Source: Actinoalloteichus hymeniacidonis (GTDB lineage: Bacteria; Actinomycetota; Actinomycetes; Mycobacteriales; Pseudonocardiaceae). Taken from it: a stretch of 64,000 bases of DNA. The notes beneath the pieces were generated by a model, which was given only the letters and a program-made list of their open reading frames with translations, was not told where the DNA came from and did no database searches. This document shows, in pieces, positions 52,134 through 62,045 of the stretch. The stretch is from positions 1,798,001-1,862,000 of the forward strand of contig NZ_JACHIS010000001.1 in assembly GCF_014203365.1 (NCBI RefSeq), in the 5' to 3' direction. The position numbers and the translations under genes are program-made. The number at the start of each line of letters is the position of its first letter. The first letter of the stretch is position 1.

Positions 52134-54917
52134 ATGCGCCAGCGACCTGCCGTGATCGGGACAGCGTTATTCTCCGCCGTCGGCCTCGCCGTCGGTCTCG
52201 GGGCGCCAGTGGGAACGGCGATCGGTGAGATCCGCAACCGAGCCCCGCTGGCGCCATCGGTGCTCAGTGTCAACGACCAGGCCGCCCCACTCAACATCGA
52301 GGGCACCCCGGCATTCGGTTGGCAACCGCAGGATCCGGACCACCACGAATTCCAAAGCGCCTACCAGATCAAGGTCGAGCGGGCCGCCGACGGCACCCCG
52401 GTCTGGAACAGCGGCCGGGTGCGCTCCGCCGAGCAGTCCTACATCGACTACGCGGGCCCTGATTTGTTGCCGGGCCGCGAATATCACTGGACGGTGCGGA
52501 CCTGGGACAGCGGCGGTCGATCCTCGCCGTGGGCCGAACCCGCCCGCTTCGAGACCGGCCTCACCGACGAGGACTGGGCAGGAGCGGAATGGATCCGCCG
52601 CGATGCCGCCGAGGCGGACGAGTACACGTTGGCGCGCACCGAGGTGACGGTCGCCGACAGCCCCATCGTCCGAGCCAGGGCCTACACCGCCGCCTCCCAC
52701 ACCTACGAGCTCTTCCTCAACGGGCAGCGTGCCGACCGGGGGCCCTCCTTCGGCTACCCCGGCGAGGGCTACTACCAGGCCGCCGACGTCACCGACCTCG
52801 TCGAGCCCGGCAGCCCACTCGCCATCGGCGTGCGCTACCACTGGTACGGCGACGGGCAGGGCCGACCGGCGGGCGAACCGGGCCTGTTGCACAAACTGTT
52901 GATCGAACACGAGGACGGCAGCACCCAGATCGTCGACACCGACGACAGCTGGCGGGTCACCCGCGACACCCGGTTCGTCGCCGAATCACCACTGCGCAAC
53001 GGGGAAGGCGACCGGGTCGACGAACAGGACGCCCGAGGCATCATCCCCGGTTGGAACGACGCCGACTTCGACGACACCGACTGGGCGGCCGCGACCAGCC
53101 TCGGAGCACACCCCGCCGAACCCTTCACCAGCGTGACCGGCCAGGAGACCCGGGTCACCGAGACGGAGATCGACGCGGTCGAACTGCACACGGCCGCCGA
53201 CGGCACCGTCGTCGCCGACTTCGGCGTGGTCGTGCCCGCCCGGCCGATCGTCCGCTTCGACGAGGGCGTCGACGGCCGGACCCTGCAACTGCGCGCGGGC
53301 TACGAACTCACCGAGGACGGCCGGGTCGACACGTCCCGACTGTCCACCCAGAACACCCTGATGACCTTTCCCTACACCCAGGTCGACGGGCCCCAGGAGT
53401 ACGAGGCCTTCACCCACCTGGCCTTCCGCTACCTGGAGATCCCCGACGCGGCCGAGGACATCGCCCTCGACGATGTCGCCGCCGTCCTACTGCACACCGA
53501 GATCCCCGCCGACGCCGAGGCGACCTTCACCAGTTCCGACGACACCCTCACCGAGGTGTGGGAGCTGATGCAGCGTTCCGCGCTGTACTCCGTGCAGGAA
53601 CAGTTCGTCGACACCCCGACCAGGGAGAAGGGCCAGTTCCTGCTGGATTCGGCCAACATCTCCTATGCCACCATGCAGGGTTTCGGCGAACGGGACGCCA
53701 CCCAACAGGCCATCCGCGAGTTCCTCGCCTCCCAACAACGTCATTGGGCCGACGGCGCGGACAGCGGGCGGTACAACGCCGTCTACCCCAACGGCGACGG
53801 CAAACGCGACATCCCCGACTTCACCCAGATGTTCGTCAACTGGGTGTGGCGGTACTACCAGGTCACCGGCGACCGGTCCCTGCTCGCCGAGGCGTACCCG
53901 GCGATCCGGCAGACCGCCGAGTACGTGCTCCGACACATCCCCGGCGACGGCCCGACGGCGGGCCTGGTCACCGAACTCGCGGGCGGCAGCGGCGACTACG
54001 AGTTCGGGATCATCGACTGGCCCGCACCCGGTCGCTTCGACTACGACATGGCCACCGCCGCCCGCACCACCATCAACGCCCAAGGCGTGGAGGTGCTGCG
54101 ACGCACGGCCCAGATGGCCGAGGAACTGGGCCGTCCCGCCGAGGAGGGCGAGCACTATCGAGCAGCCCAGGCGGCGCTGACCGAGGCCATGAACGAGCAG
54201 TTGCGTGCCGAGGACGGCGCTTACGTCGACGGCCTGTACGCGGACGGCACCCAGAGCGACGGACGCAGTCAGCACGCCACCTCATATGCCATCGCCTTCG
54301 GGATCGCACCGGAGGCCGATCACCCGGCGCTCGCCGAACACCTGGCCTCGATGGGGATGCGGCAGGGTCCGATGACCGCCCACTGGTTGCTGCAGGCACT
54401 CTCGGACGCCGAGCGACCCGACCTGGTACACGACCTGCTCACCGACCCGACGAAACTCGGCTGGGCGAACATCCTCGATCAGGGCGCGACCTTCACCTGG
54501 GAGGCGTGGACCCGGGAAGAGGGCTCGAACCACAGCCAGTCCCACGGCTGGGGTGCGCAGGCCGCTGTCGACATCACCGAGACGATGCTGGGCATCCGAC
54601 CGGGCGATCCCGGCGCCGCGACGGTGCGGCTCGTCCCGCCCGCCGCCGGACCGCCGGACGCCGAGGGCACCGTGCACACCCAACGCGGACCGGTGTCGTT
54701 GGACTGGGTGCGCACCGATCGCGGCGTCCGGGCGACCGCGCAGCTGCCCGTCAACGTCACCGGCCGGGTCGAACTACCCAGGGTCGAGGGGATGACCTAC
54801 CGCTCCACGGGTCGGTCGCGGGCTCGCTATATCGAGACGACCGAGGACCGGGTGATCTTCGAGGTCGGCTCCGGCGAGTCCCGGTTCGTGCCGGTGACCG
54901 GCGACGGACCGCGCTGA
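52134..54917 (+). CDS. secreted alpha-L-rhamnosidase (GH78)
   Basis: A 927-aa protein from ATG 52134 with an export signal (VIGTALFSAVGLAVGLGA). Order: N-terminal Ig-like and jelly-roll domains (about 30-330; TPAFGWQPQDP, PGREYHWTVRTWDSGGRSS, YELFLNGQRADRGPSF), concanavalin-like domain (about 340-460; VVADFGVVVPARPIVRF), the (alpha/alpha)6 barrel (about 470-830) with FVDTPTREKGQFLLDSA, PDFTQMFVNWVWRYYQ, FTWEAWTREEGSNHSQSHGW, and a C-terminal sandwich. These are GH78 signatures; acidic residues in DTPTREKGQ and TWEAWT are candidate catalysts. It releases terminal rhamnose, for example from rhamnogalacturonan or plant glycosides. Confidence 0.92.
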   Translation: MRQRPAVIGTALFSAVGLAVGLGAPVGTAIGEIRNRAPLAPSVLSVNDQAAPLNIEGTPAFGWQPQDPDHHEFQSAYQIKVERAADGTPVWNSGRVRSAEQSYIDYAGPDLLPGREYHWTVRTWDSGGRSSPWAEPARFETGLTDEDWAGAEWIRRDAAEADEYTLARTEVTVADSPIVRARAYTAASHTYELFLNGQRADRGPSFGYPGEGYYQAADVTDLVEPGSPLAIGVRYHWYGDGQGRPAGEPGLLHKLLIEHEDGSTQIVDTDDSWRVTRDTRFVAESPLRNGEGDRVDEQDARGIIPGWNDADFDDTDWAAATSLGAHPAEPFTSVTGQETRVTETEIDAVELHTAADGTVVADFGVVVPARPIVRFDEGVDGRTLQLRAGYELTEDGRVDTSRLSTQNTLMTFPYTQVDGPQEYEAFTHLAFRYLEIPDAAEDIALDDVAAVLLHTEIPADAEATFTSSDDTLTEVWELMQRSALYSVQEQFVDTPTREKGQFLLDSANISYATMQGFGERDATQQAIREFLASQQRHWADGADSGRYNAVYPNGDGKRDIPDFTQMFVNWVWRYYQVTGDRSLLAEAYPAIRQTAEYVLRHIPGDGPTAGLVTELAGGSGDYEFGIIDWPAPGRFDYDMATAARTTINAQGVEVLRRTAQMAEELGRPAEEGEHYRAAQAALTEAMNEQLRAEDGAYVDGLYADGTQSDGRSQHATSYAIAFGIAPEADHPALAEHLASMGMRQGPMTAHWLLQALSDAERPDLVHDLLTDPTKLGWANILDQGATFTWEAWTREEGSNHSQSHGWGAQAAVDITETMLGIRPGDPGAATVRLVPPAAGPPDAEGTVHTQRGPVSLDWVRTDRGVRATAQLPVNVTGRVELPRVEGMTYRSTGRSRARYIETTEDRVIFEVGSGESRFVPVTGDGPR

Positions 54918-54946
54918 TCCGAACCCCCGGTTCCTGACACGAGAAA

Positions 54947-54981
54947 GCCGGTGGGTGGCATCCGAGATGCCACCCACCGGC
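54947..54981. terminator. perfect hairpin terminator
   Basis: GCCGGTGGGTGGCATC, loop CGA, then GATGCCACCCACCGGC: a 16-base perfect stem between the convergent rhamnosidase and carboxylase genes. Confidence 0.9.
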
Positions 54982-54994
54982 CTCGATCCAACGA

Positions 54995-57900
54995 CTAGCT
55001 CAATCGCGACTCGATGGCCTCGATGATGCGGGGACGCAGCTCGGCCGCGCTGATGACGGCGTCGACCGAACCGACCTCGACCGCACGCTGGATGTTGTGC
55101 ACCCGGTCGAACTCCGTGGCCACCTCGCCGAGTTTCTCCGCGCGTACCGAGGCCCGCAGCTCCTCCAGCTCGGCGGCGAGCGCGGCCCGATCGGCGCCGG
55201 TGCTCGCCGACACCCGCGCCTCCAGCTCGCGAACCCGCTCGTCGCCTGCGGCCCGGGCATTGACATCGCCCGCGAACACCACCGCCGCCGCCGGGGCGCC
55301 GCCGAGCACGGAGGCGAAGGAACCCTCCAGCGCGAGCACGGTCATGTTCGGGTTGAGCGCCTTGGAGAACACCACGAACGCGCCGCCGTGATACCGCGAG
55401 ATCACGCAGAACACGATGGGCCCCTGGAAGTTCACGATCGCCCGACCGATCTCGGCGCCGTACTCTAGCTGCAGTTTGCGCATCGACTCCGGCGAGCCGT
55501 CGAAACCGGACAGGTTCGCCAACACCACCAGCGGCCGGTTGCCACTCGCCGAGTTGATCGCCCGTGCCGCCTTCTTCGACGACTGTGGGAACAGGGTGCC
55601 CGCGGTGTAGGTGTCCGGCCCGTCGGTGGGAGGGAAGCCTCGGCGCGGAATCGACCGCGACTCGATACCCAGCAGACACACCGGCATCCCGCCGAGATGC
55701 ACGTCCTGCACCGCAGCCGTCTCCGCGTCGGCCATGCCCGCCCAGCGCTCCAACACCGGGTGATCCTGGTCCGACAGGGCCCGCATCACGGTGCGGATGT
55801 CGAAGGGCTTCTTGCGGTCCGGGTTGGACTCGGCCGAGAAGATCTCGCCGACCGTGGTGAAGTCGCTGCCCACCACGGCATGCGGGAAGTCGGAGACGTC
55901 GCGATCCACCGGGTCGGTCGTCCGCGCCCGGCGGGGCGTCTGCTCGCCGGGGACGACGTAGGTGTGGTCGTAGTGCGCCATCAGCACGTCCCGCGCCGCG
56001 GCCAGATCCGGCGCCCAGTACTGCGCCTGCCCGTTCGGGCCCATCACCCGGTCGTAACCGCCGATACCGAAGTTGTCCTCGGCCGAGACCCCACCGGAGA
56101 AGTCGAGCGACTGCTTGCCGGTGAGCACCATCGCCGACTCCGGCGCCATCACCAGGATGCCCTTGGTGTGCATGAGCATCGTCGCCTCGGCGTTCCAGTA
56201 CGGCTGCGCACCGACGGTGATGCCCGCGACCACGATGTTGATCTCGCCGCCGTCCTGGGTGAACTCGACGATCCGCTTGAGTGCGGCGGCCACCCAGTCC
56301 ATGTTCTCGGTGCCGGACTCCATGGAGATCCGCGCACCCGAGGACAACGCGTACCACTCCAGCGGCACCCCGGTCCGCTCGGCCAGATCCAGGGCGGCGA
56401 TCACCCGACGGCACTCGGCCTCGGACAGCGCCCCGAGCGACTTGGTCGGGTCGCCCAGCAGCACGACCCGGGTGACGCCCTCCGGATGCCGCGCGGTCTT
56501 GGTGGTGACCATGCCCGCGACCAGGGCCGCGGTGTTGCGACCCTTGGGCCGGTCGACCGGCACCAGCACGTGGTTCTCATCGAGGTCGTGCTCGACGAAC
56601 TCGCCGAGCAGACCGGTCAGCTCGTACGGGTACACCGTGTTGCGGCTGGCCGCCCGCAGCACCTTCTGCCGGTAGTCGTCGACCGGCTCGATCGGTTCGT
56701 CCGAGGGCTCGCCCACGGTGAGCTCCGCGTGGCCGGTGGCGTCGAAGGTGATGCGCACCGCGCTCTTGACCAGCTCGCCGGTCGCTCGATCACGCTGGCG
56801 GGCGATGAACAGGATCTCCTCCAACCCCGCGCCCAGGGTCGTCGGCAGCACGCGGCCCGCGATCGTCTCCAGCTCCGCGCGGGTGATGTTGCTCGGCGGC
56901 CAGACGTAGACCACGATCCGGTTGGTGTTGAAGCGCTTCTTCGACGGCCGCAGCGACTGCGCACGACGGATCGCGTCCAGGCAGGCGGCGACGGTGTCCT
57001 CCGCCGTCGGCAGCGAGACCAACCGACCGTCGTACTCCCGCAGCTCGGTCAGGTCGCGCACCTGCGCGAGGGCCACTAGCCGATCGTCGGCGGCGTTCTC
57101 CTTGGCCACGCAACGGAAGAGGTAGACCTCCTCGTCCGAGGACGGCACGCGAGTGAGGTCGAACCTGTTCAAGCGCTCCAACTGCATCCGCTGCGCGATG
57201 TAGGGATGCAGTCCCCGGATCAACCGGTCCTCGACCATGCCGGTCTCCGAGGCGCGGAAGGTGAAGTGCTGGTGCATCACCGCGCCACTGCGACCCGCCA
57301 CGGTGGTGGTGAGCCTGCGGACCTGCTCGGGCAGCGGTTGCGCCCCGACGACCTCGGCCAGCTCGGCCGCCATCGCCGCGGAGTCCTCGGGCTGGTTCTC
57401 CCACGCGAGGTAGATGTCGGCATCGATGTCGGTGCCGCCCGCCAGCTCGGCAAGCCCCCGCAGCGCGCTGCCCAACTCGTCGAAGCCCACCGCAGCGTTG
57501 ACCACCCGCGAACCCGCGCGCTCGGCGACCACGAAGGTGCAGCCCGCGACCTCGTGGGTGTGGATGCCGGTGAGGCCCTTGTTGCCGTAGTACCGCCGGG
57601 TCAACACCTCCAACATGACCGTGTTGTCCGAGGCGCCGCGCCCCAGCCGCTGACCGAGCAGCCGGACCAGCGGCTCGGTGCTGCGGACCATCTCGGCGAT
57701 GCGCTCGGCACGGTCGGCGGCCTGCGGGTTCTCGTCCAGGTGCCGCAGGTGCCTGCGGACGTCGGCGTAGACCCGGGCCCGGTTGCGCCGCAGCAACGGC
57801 TGGCCGACCCAGGCGAACACCACGCCCCGGGCGAGGTCGGAGACCGCCGGGAACCGGACCTGCGTCGCGGCCACCAGCCGTTCCAAGGCCAGCCCGACCG

Positions 57901-60445
57901 GTTCCCGCAGCGTCTCGTCCGGCGGCGGCTCCTGCAACCAGGCCCGCAACAGGTCGGTGACGACCGTGGCATCCACCGTGGCCCGCTGCTGGGCCAGGAA
58001 GATCCGGAACACCGCGGCTTCGAGCTCGGGGGAGCGGTCCAGCTCGGTGACGCCGTAATGCCCCAGCGCCTTGGCGAGCTTGTCCTGGAACCTCTCCGGC
58101 AGCCGGGCCCGCTCGACGTCCAGGCTCTGCAGGTAGGTGTGGAAGTACTCGCGGGCACTGTGGACGTGGCTGTCGACGCCATCGTCGCTCGAGGGCCGAT
58201 TCCGGCTCAGCTCGGCGAGATCCGCGAAGACGTCCATCAGGTCCAGTTCCCCGGACAGCGGCCGGTGGCCCTCCGCGATGGCCTCCCGGCGCGCGGCGAG
58301 ATAGTCGTCGATCACCCGACGCTCGTCGTGTGGATCGACATCGAAGCCCAACAGCAGACTGCGTAGGTTCTCCTGGCCCCGGGTCAGGCGTTCCCAGGTC
58401 GGGATCTGCGCGGGCTCGGCGGGTAGATCCAGCTCGACGGCCTCGTCGGTGGCGGTGTCGGCGGACTCGGTGTCGCCCAACGGCTCCAGCCGCAGCAACG
58501 GCGCACCCGTCTCCACCTGGCCGCCCACCGAGACGACGCATTCCTTCAAGCGAGCCCGGAACGGCGCCCGCAGCACCGTCTCCATCTTCATGCTCTCCAG
58601 GACCAGCACCGGAGCGCCCGCCTCGACCTCGGCGCCGACCTCCACCGGACGGGCGACGACCAATGCGGGCATCGGCGAGCGGACGACGCCGCCCTCGTCC
58701 CGAGTGACGCGGTGCGTCACGCCGTCCACCTCGATCAGGTGGATCGGGCCGTGTGTTCCGGTGAGCAGGCGGTATCGGATGCCGTTGACCACGATCTGCC
58801 CGGTATGCCGATCGAAACGGTCGAGCACGACATCGGCGGTGCGGACCGAGCCGCCCGACTCGACGCCGACGCGGAACCGATCCGCCCCCACCCGTGCCAC
58901 CCGCACCCGGTACCCGACGCCGCGCAGCTTCAGATCCAGCGGTCGGCCGCTCTCGTGCTGCACCTGCGGGCGGCCGCCGAACGCGGTGGACAGCAGACGC
59001 TGTTGCTCGACGTCCTCCTCCACCTCATAGGCCTCGATGGCCGCGGTGGCCAGGGCGACGGCGGAGTGCCGATGGGTGACCAACCTGCCCTCGGCGCGGA
59101 CCCGGTCGATCCAGCCGGTGTCGGCGGTCGCGTCGATCACCTCGGGCTGGTCGAGCAGATCGAGCACGAAGCTCTTGTTCGTCGCACCGCCCTCGATGAT
59201 CACCTTGGTCTGGGTCATCGCGCGACGCAGTCTGCTGAGCGCTTCCTCGCGGTCGCGGCCGTAGGCGATGACCTTGGCGATCATCGAGTCGAAGTCCGCG
59301 GGAATGGTGTCGCCCTCGCTGACACCGGTGTCCACCCGGATCCCCGGTCCGACGGGCAGATCCAGCCGCGCGATACGGCCGGGGGAGGGGGCGAAGTCGC
59401 GGTCCGGGTCCTCGGCGTTGAGCCGGGCCTCGATGGCGTGCCCACGTTCGACGGGCGGCGTGCCGTCGAGCTTGCCGCCCGATGCCACATGCAGCTGCGC
59501 CTTGACCAGGTCGAAACCGGTGGTGGACTCGGTGATCGGGTGCTCCACCTGCAGGCGGGTGTTGACCTCGAGGAACGCGAACAGCTTCTCGCCGGGGTGG
59601 TAGAGGAACTCCACGGTTGCCGCGCCGCAGTACCCGACCGCCACGGCCAACCGCTCGGCGGAGGCCTTGAGCTCGGCGGTCTGCTCGGCGCTGAGCACCG
59701 GCGACGCCGACTCCTCGATGACCTTCTGGTTGCGCCGCTGCACCGAGCAGTCCCGCACTCCCAGCGCCCATGCGGTGTCGCCATCGGCGATCACCTGCAC
59801 CTCGACATGCCGGGCGCCGGTGACCTGACGTTCCAGGAAGACCACGCCGCTGCCGAAGGCCCTGGCGGCCTCCTGGCTGGTGCGTTCGTAGGCGTCGACG
59901 AGGTCGGCATCGTTGGCGACGACGCGGATACCGCGTCCACCGCCGCCGGCGGTCGCCTTGAGCATCAGCGGATAACCGATCTCGGCGGCTGCGGTGACCG
60001 CGGCGTCGACGGTCTCGACCGCGCCCCGGCTCCACGGCGCGACCGGCACCCCCACCTCTTCGGCGATCAGCTTCGCACCGATCTTGTCACCGAGCTTGCG
60101 CATGGCCGTCGCGCTCGGCCCGATGAAGGTGACACCGATCTCCTCGCACAGCTCCGCGAACGCCGGATCCTCCGCGACGAAGCCCCAACCGACCCACGCG
60201 GCGTCGGCGCCGGTCTCGACCAGCGCGCGTTCGAGCGCCTTCAGGTCGAGGTACGGCCGCGCGGCGGCAGCTCCGAGGTCGTAGGCGAGGTCGGCCTCGC
60301 GGACGAACGTGGCGGTGCGGTCGACGTCGGTGTGCAGGGCGACGGTCTCGATCCGCGTCGCGGTCTCTGCGGCCAGGTCGCGGACGGCATGGATGAGCCG
60401 CATCGCGGCCTCACCACGGTTGACGATGGCAACACGACTGAACAC
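54995..60445 (-). CDS. single-chain biotin-dependent acyl-CoA carboxylase
   Basis: An 1816-aa fusion of all three carboxylase functions, from ATG 60445. Biotin carboxylase occupies about residues 1-470 (FSRVAIVNRGEAAMR, KATAGGGGRGIRVV, VEVQVIADGD, FLEVNTRLQVEHPITE). The biotin carrier lies near 585-655 with Lys620 in VLESMKMETV. A central region (about 690-1250) follows. The carboxyltransferase halves occupy about 1290-1816 (TGVPLEWYALSSGARISMES; NIVVAGITVGAQPYW; GGMPVCLLGIESRSIP; VLANLSGFDGSPESM; GGAFVVFSKALNPNM). The layout resembles eukaryotic acetyl-CoA carboxylase and occurs in some actinomycetes. It makes malonyl-CoA or a related acyl-CoA; substrate choice cannot be read by eye. Confidence 0.92.
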   Translation of the reverse strand: MFSRVAIVNRGEAAMRLIHAVRDLAAETATRIETVALHTDVDRTATFVREADLAYDLGAAAARPYLDLKALERALVETGADAAWVGWGFVAEDPAFAELCEEIGVTFIGPSATAMRKLGDKIGAKLIAEEVGVPVAPWSRGAVETVDAAVTAAAEIGYPLMLKATAGGGGRGIRVVANDADLVDAYERTSQEAARAFGSGVVFLERQVTGARHVEVQVIADGDTAWALGVRDCSVQRRNQKVIEESASPVLSAEQTAELKASAERLAVAVGYCGAATVEFLYHPGEKLFAFLEVNTRLQVEHPITESTTGFDLVKAQLHVASGGKLDGTPPVERGHAIEARLNAEDPDRDFAPSPGRIARLDLPVGPGIRVDTGVSEGDTIPADFDSMIAKVIAYGRDREEALSRLRRAMTQTKVIIEGGATNKSFVLDLLDQPEVIDATADTGWIDRVRAEGRLVTHRHSAVALATAAIEAYEVEEDVEQQRLLSTAFGGRPQVQHESGRPLDLKLRGVGYRVRVARVGADRFRVGVESGGSVRTADVVLDRFDRHTGQIVVNGIRYRLLTGTHGPIHLIEVDGVTHRVTRDEGGVVRSPMPALVVARPVEVGAEVEAGAPVLVLESMKMETVLRAPFRARLKECVVSVGGQVETGAPLLRLEPLGDTESADTATDEAVELDLPAEPAQIPTWERLTRGQENLRSLLLGFDVDPHDERRVIDDYLAARREAIAEGHRPLSGELDLMDVFADLAELSRNRPSSDDGVDSHVHSAREYFHTYLQSLDVERARLPERFQDKLAKALGHYGVTELDRSPELEAAVFRIFLAQQRATVDATVVTDLLRAWLQEPPPDETLREPVGLALERLVAATQVRFPAVSDLARGVVFAWVGQPLLRRNRARVYADVRRHLRHLDENPQAADRAERIAEMVRSTEPLVRLLGQRLGRGASDNTVMLEVLTRRYYGNKGLTGIHTHEVAGCTFVVAERAGSRVVNAAVGFDELGSALRGLAELAGGTDIDADIYLAWENQPEDSAAMAAELAEVVGAQPLPEQVRRLTTTVAGRSGAVMHQHFTFRASETGMVEDRLIRGLHPYIAQRMQLERLNRFDLTRVPSSDEEVYLFRCVAKENAADDRLVALAQVRDLTELREYDGRLVSLPTAEDTVAACLDAIRRAQSLRPSKKRFNTNRIVVYVWPPSNITRAELETIAGRVLPTTLGAGLEEILFIARQRDRATGELVKSAVRITFDATGHAELTVGEPSDEPIEPVDDYRQKVLRAASRNTVYPYELTGLLGEFVEHDLDENHVLVPVDRPKGRNTAALVAGMVTTKTARHPEGVTRVVLLGDPTKSLGALSEAECRRVIAALDLAERTGVPLEWYALSSGARISMESGTENMDWVAAALKRIVEFTQDGGEINIVVAGITVGAQPYWNAEATMLMHTKGILVMAPESAMVLTGKQSLDFSGGVSAEDNFGIGGYDRVMGPNGQAQYWAPDLAAARDVLMAHYDHTYVVPGEQTPRRARTTDPVDRDVSDFPHAVVGSDFTTVGEIFSAESNPDRKKPFDIRTVMRALSDQDHPVLERWAGMADAETAAVQDVHLGGMPVCLLGIESRSIPRRGFPPTDGPDTYTAGTLFPQSSKKAARAINSASGNRPLVVLANLSGFDGSPESMRKLQLEYGAEIGRAIVNFQGPIVFCVISRYHGGAFVVFSKALNPNMTVLALEGSFASVLGGAPAAAVVFAGDVNARAAGDERVRELEARVSASTGADRAALAAELEELRASVRAEKLGEVATEFDRVHNIQRAVEVGSVDAVISAAELRPRIIEAIESRLS

Positions 60446-60825
60446 CCGACAAGCCCCTCCTGTTGACTGTGCGCGTCCCTGACGACATCCCCCACGCGCC
60501 CTACACAGCCTCTCCTCTAATGGCCTGCGGGGGAATGTCGCAGAGGGAGCATGACAGAGCCACTTCGGTTGTAGAGAACCAACAAAAGCGCGGCGGATCG
60601 CCGAGGTGTAGCGGTCGGCGATTACTCAGCGCACATATCGGCCTGCGCGGCACTCACAATCGTGGTCGACCGACCGGCCGGTCAGCGGGGCCGCCGACGG
60701 CGGACCGAGCGCGAGGTTCGCGCGGGCGGCAGGTGCGCGAGGCGAACTCGTCGTTGCGCAAGGTAGTGCCCCGGGTCGGCCGAGTAACCGGCGGGTCGAC
60801 GGTGCGGAGACGGCTTGGACCCCGG
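60446..60825. other. intergenic region upstream of the carboxylase
   Basis: The 380 bases between the carboxylase start and the stop of the next upstream gene show no coding frame with normal codon usage. The carboxylase promoter should lie here. I see no clear operator, hairpin or RNA gene. Confidence 0.55.
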
Positions 60826-61350
60826 TCAGGACGGCGGCGGGTCGGCAGGCGCGGCCCCGGGATCCCTCGTCGCCAGCCGTGCCACCACGGCGTCGGCCAC
60901 CATCGAGGCCCGTGGCTCGTCGAGCCCGTGCGTGGCCGCCTGTTCCAACACCAGCCTGCGTACCTCGATGAGTTGTTCGGTGCTCAACGGCGGGACGACG
61001 GCGGCCGCGACCCGGCGTCTGCGACGGAATAATCGACGCAGCAGTGTGCGGGAACCCTTGGCCGCTCCGTCCACTGCGGACTCGGCGATCCGCTCGGCGG
61101 CGTGGTCCACCGCGAGCCACACCACGGGTGTGACGAGTGCGATCACCTCGACGAGGCCGAACCCCAGCGGTTCCCGACGGGAACGGGCCTCGGCCAGTCG
61201 GCGCCGGACCGTGGCCTCGTCCATGGTGGCCAAGCCGGCGACGATGGGGAGTTCCTCCGGTGCGACCTGCGCGACGACGTCGTGCACCACGGCACGCACG
61301 GTGTTCGGCGTGGTGTTCCCGCCGCCCGATGACGCGGTGTCGGATCCCAT
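60826..61350 (-). CDS. hypothetical protein with hydrophobic segment
   Basis: A 174-aa protein; I take ATG 61350 (MGSDTASSGGGN) with AAAGGTG upstream over earlier in-frame starts. Residues about 20-60 are helical and acidic. A single hydrophobic stretch lies near 70-90 (GLVEVIALVTPVVWLAVDHA). A very basic patch follows (LLRRLFRRRRRVAAAVV), then a helical tail ending DPGAAPADPPPS. The family was not recognised. The layout suggests a small membrane-associated protein with a positively charged cytoplasmic side. It is divergent from the deazaflavin reductase gene (269-base gap). Confidence 0.65.
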   Translation of the reverse strand: MGSDTASSGGGNTTPNTVRAVVHDVVAQVAPEELPIVAGLATMDEATVRRRLAEARSRREPLGFGLVEVIALVTPVVWLAVDHAAERIAESAVDGAAKGSRTLLRRLFRRRRRVAAAVVPPLSTEQLIEVRRLVLEQAATHGLDEPRASMVADAVVARLATRDPGAAPADPPPS

Positions 61351-61619
61351 TTCCGGTGCACCTTTCCGCTCGACCCCCGGATTAGCATTATGGGACTCGC
61401 GTACCGGATGTTGGGCTCTTCGGTCACACGCCACTCGAAAGGATCAAAGGGGCGAGCTCGGCGTCATCACGCAGTGCTACTCGCGGCCTCATGTGGAAAA
61501 GCAGGCGGGGTGCCGCGTGAAGCGCTTCGAGGAATGGGTCGGGAAACGGGAATATCGATACTCGGTGTCGGGTTGATCCCGTTGTCCACCACATCATCGA
61601 ATCGTTCGGGAGCACGGCT

Positions 61620-62045
61620 GTGCCGACAAAAGCAGAGTTAGACGCCATGAACACCCAGGTCATCGGCGAGTTCCGCGCCAATGAGGGACGCGCAGGCGGC
61701 ATGTTCGAAGGCACGCCGCTGATCCTCGTCCACCATGTGGGAGCACGTTCCGGCGTCGCACGGATCGCACCGCTGGCCTACCTGGAGGAGGACGGCAGGC
61801 TCTTCGTCTTCGCCAGCAAGGGCGGCGCCCCCTATCACCCCGACTGGTACCACAACCTGGTCGCCAACCCGGAGACCAGCGTCGAGGTCGGGACCGAGAA
61901 GTTCAAGGTGACCGCAAAGGTGCTCACCGGTACCGAGCGTGACGAGGTCTACGCGCGCATGAGCGCGGTGCAGCCGCAGTTCGCCGACTACCAGGCCAAG
62001 ACCGAGCGCACGATTCCCGTCGTGGAGCTGGTGCGGGCCGCCTGA
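61620..62045 (+). CDS. F420/deazaflavin-dependent nitroreductase-family protein (Ddn-like)
   Basis: A 141-aa protein from GTG 61620 with GGGAG upstream. It follows the Ddn/DUF385 split-beta-barrel pattern: NTQVIGEFRANEGRAGGMFE, PLILVHHVGARSGVARIAP, LFVFASKGGAPYHPDWYHNL and PETSVEVGTEKFKV. Members bind coenzyme F420 and reduce quinones, nitro compounds or other substrates; the physiological one is unknown here. Length matches the family (130-150 aa). A hairpin terminator at 62116-62152 ends the transcript, so it is probably monocistronic. Confidence 0.9.
   Translation: MPTKAELDAMNTQVIGEFRANEGRAGGMFEGTPLILVHHVGARSGVARIAPLAYLEEDGRLFVFASKGGAPYHPDWYHNLVANPETSVEVGTEKFKVTAKVLTGTERDEVYARMSAVQPQFADYQAKTERTIPVVELVRAA

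Noticed and set aside
58712-60466. Plus-strand open frame of about 584 codons opposite the carboxylase
   Set aside because: Antisense shadow of the biotin carboxylase domain.
60446-60825. RNA gene or riboswitch upstream of the carboxylase
   Set aside because: No tRNA cloverleaf, conserved riboswitch core or strong hairpin could be made out.
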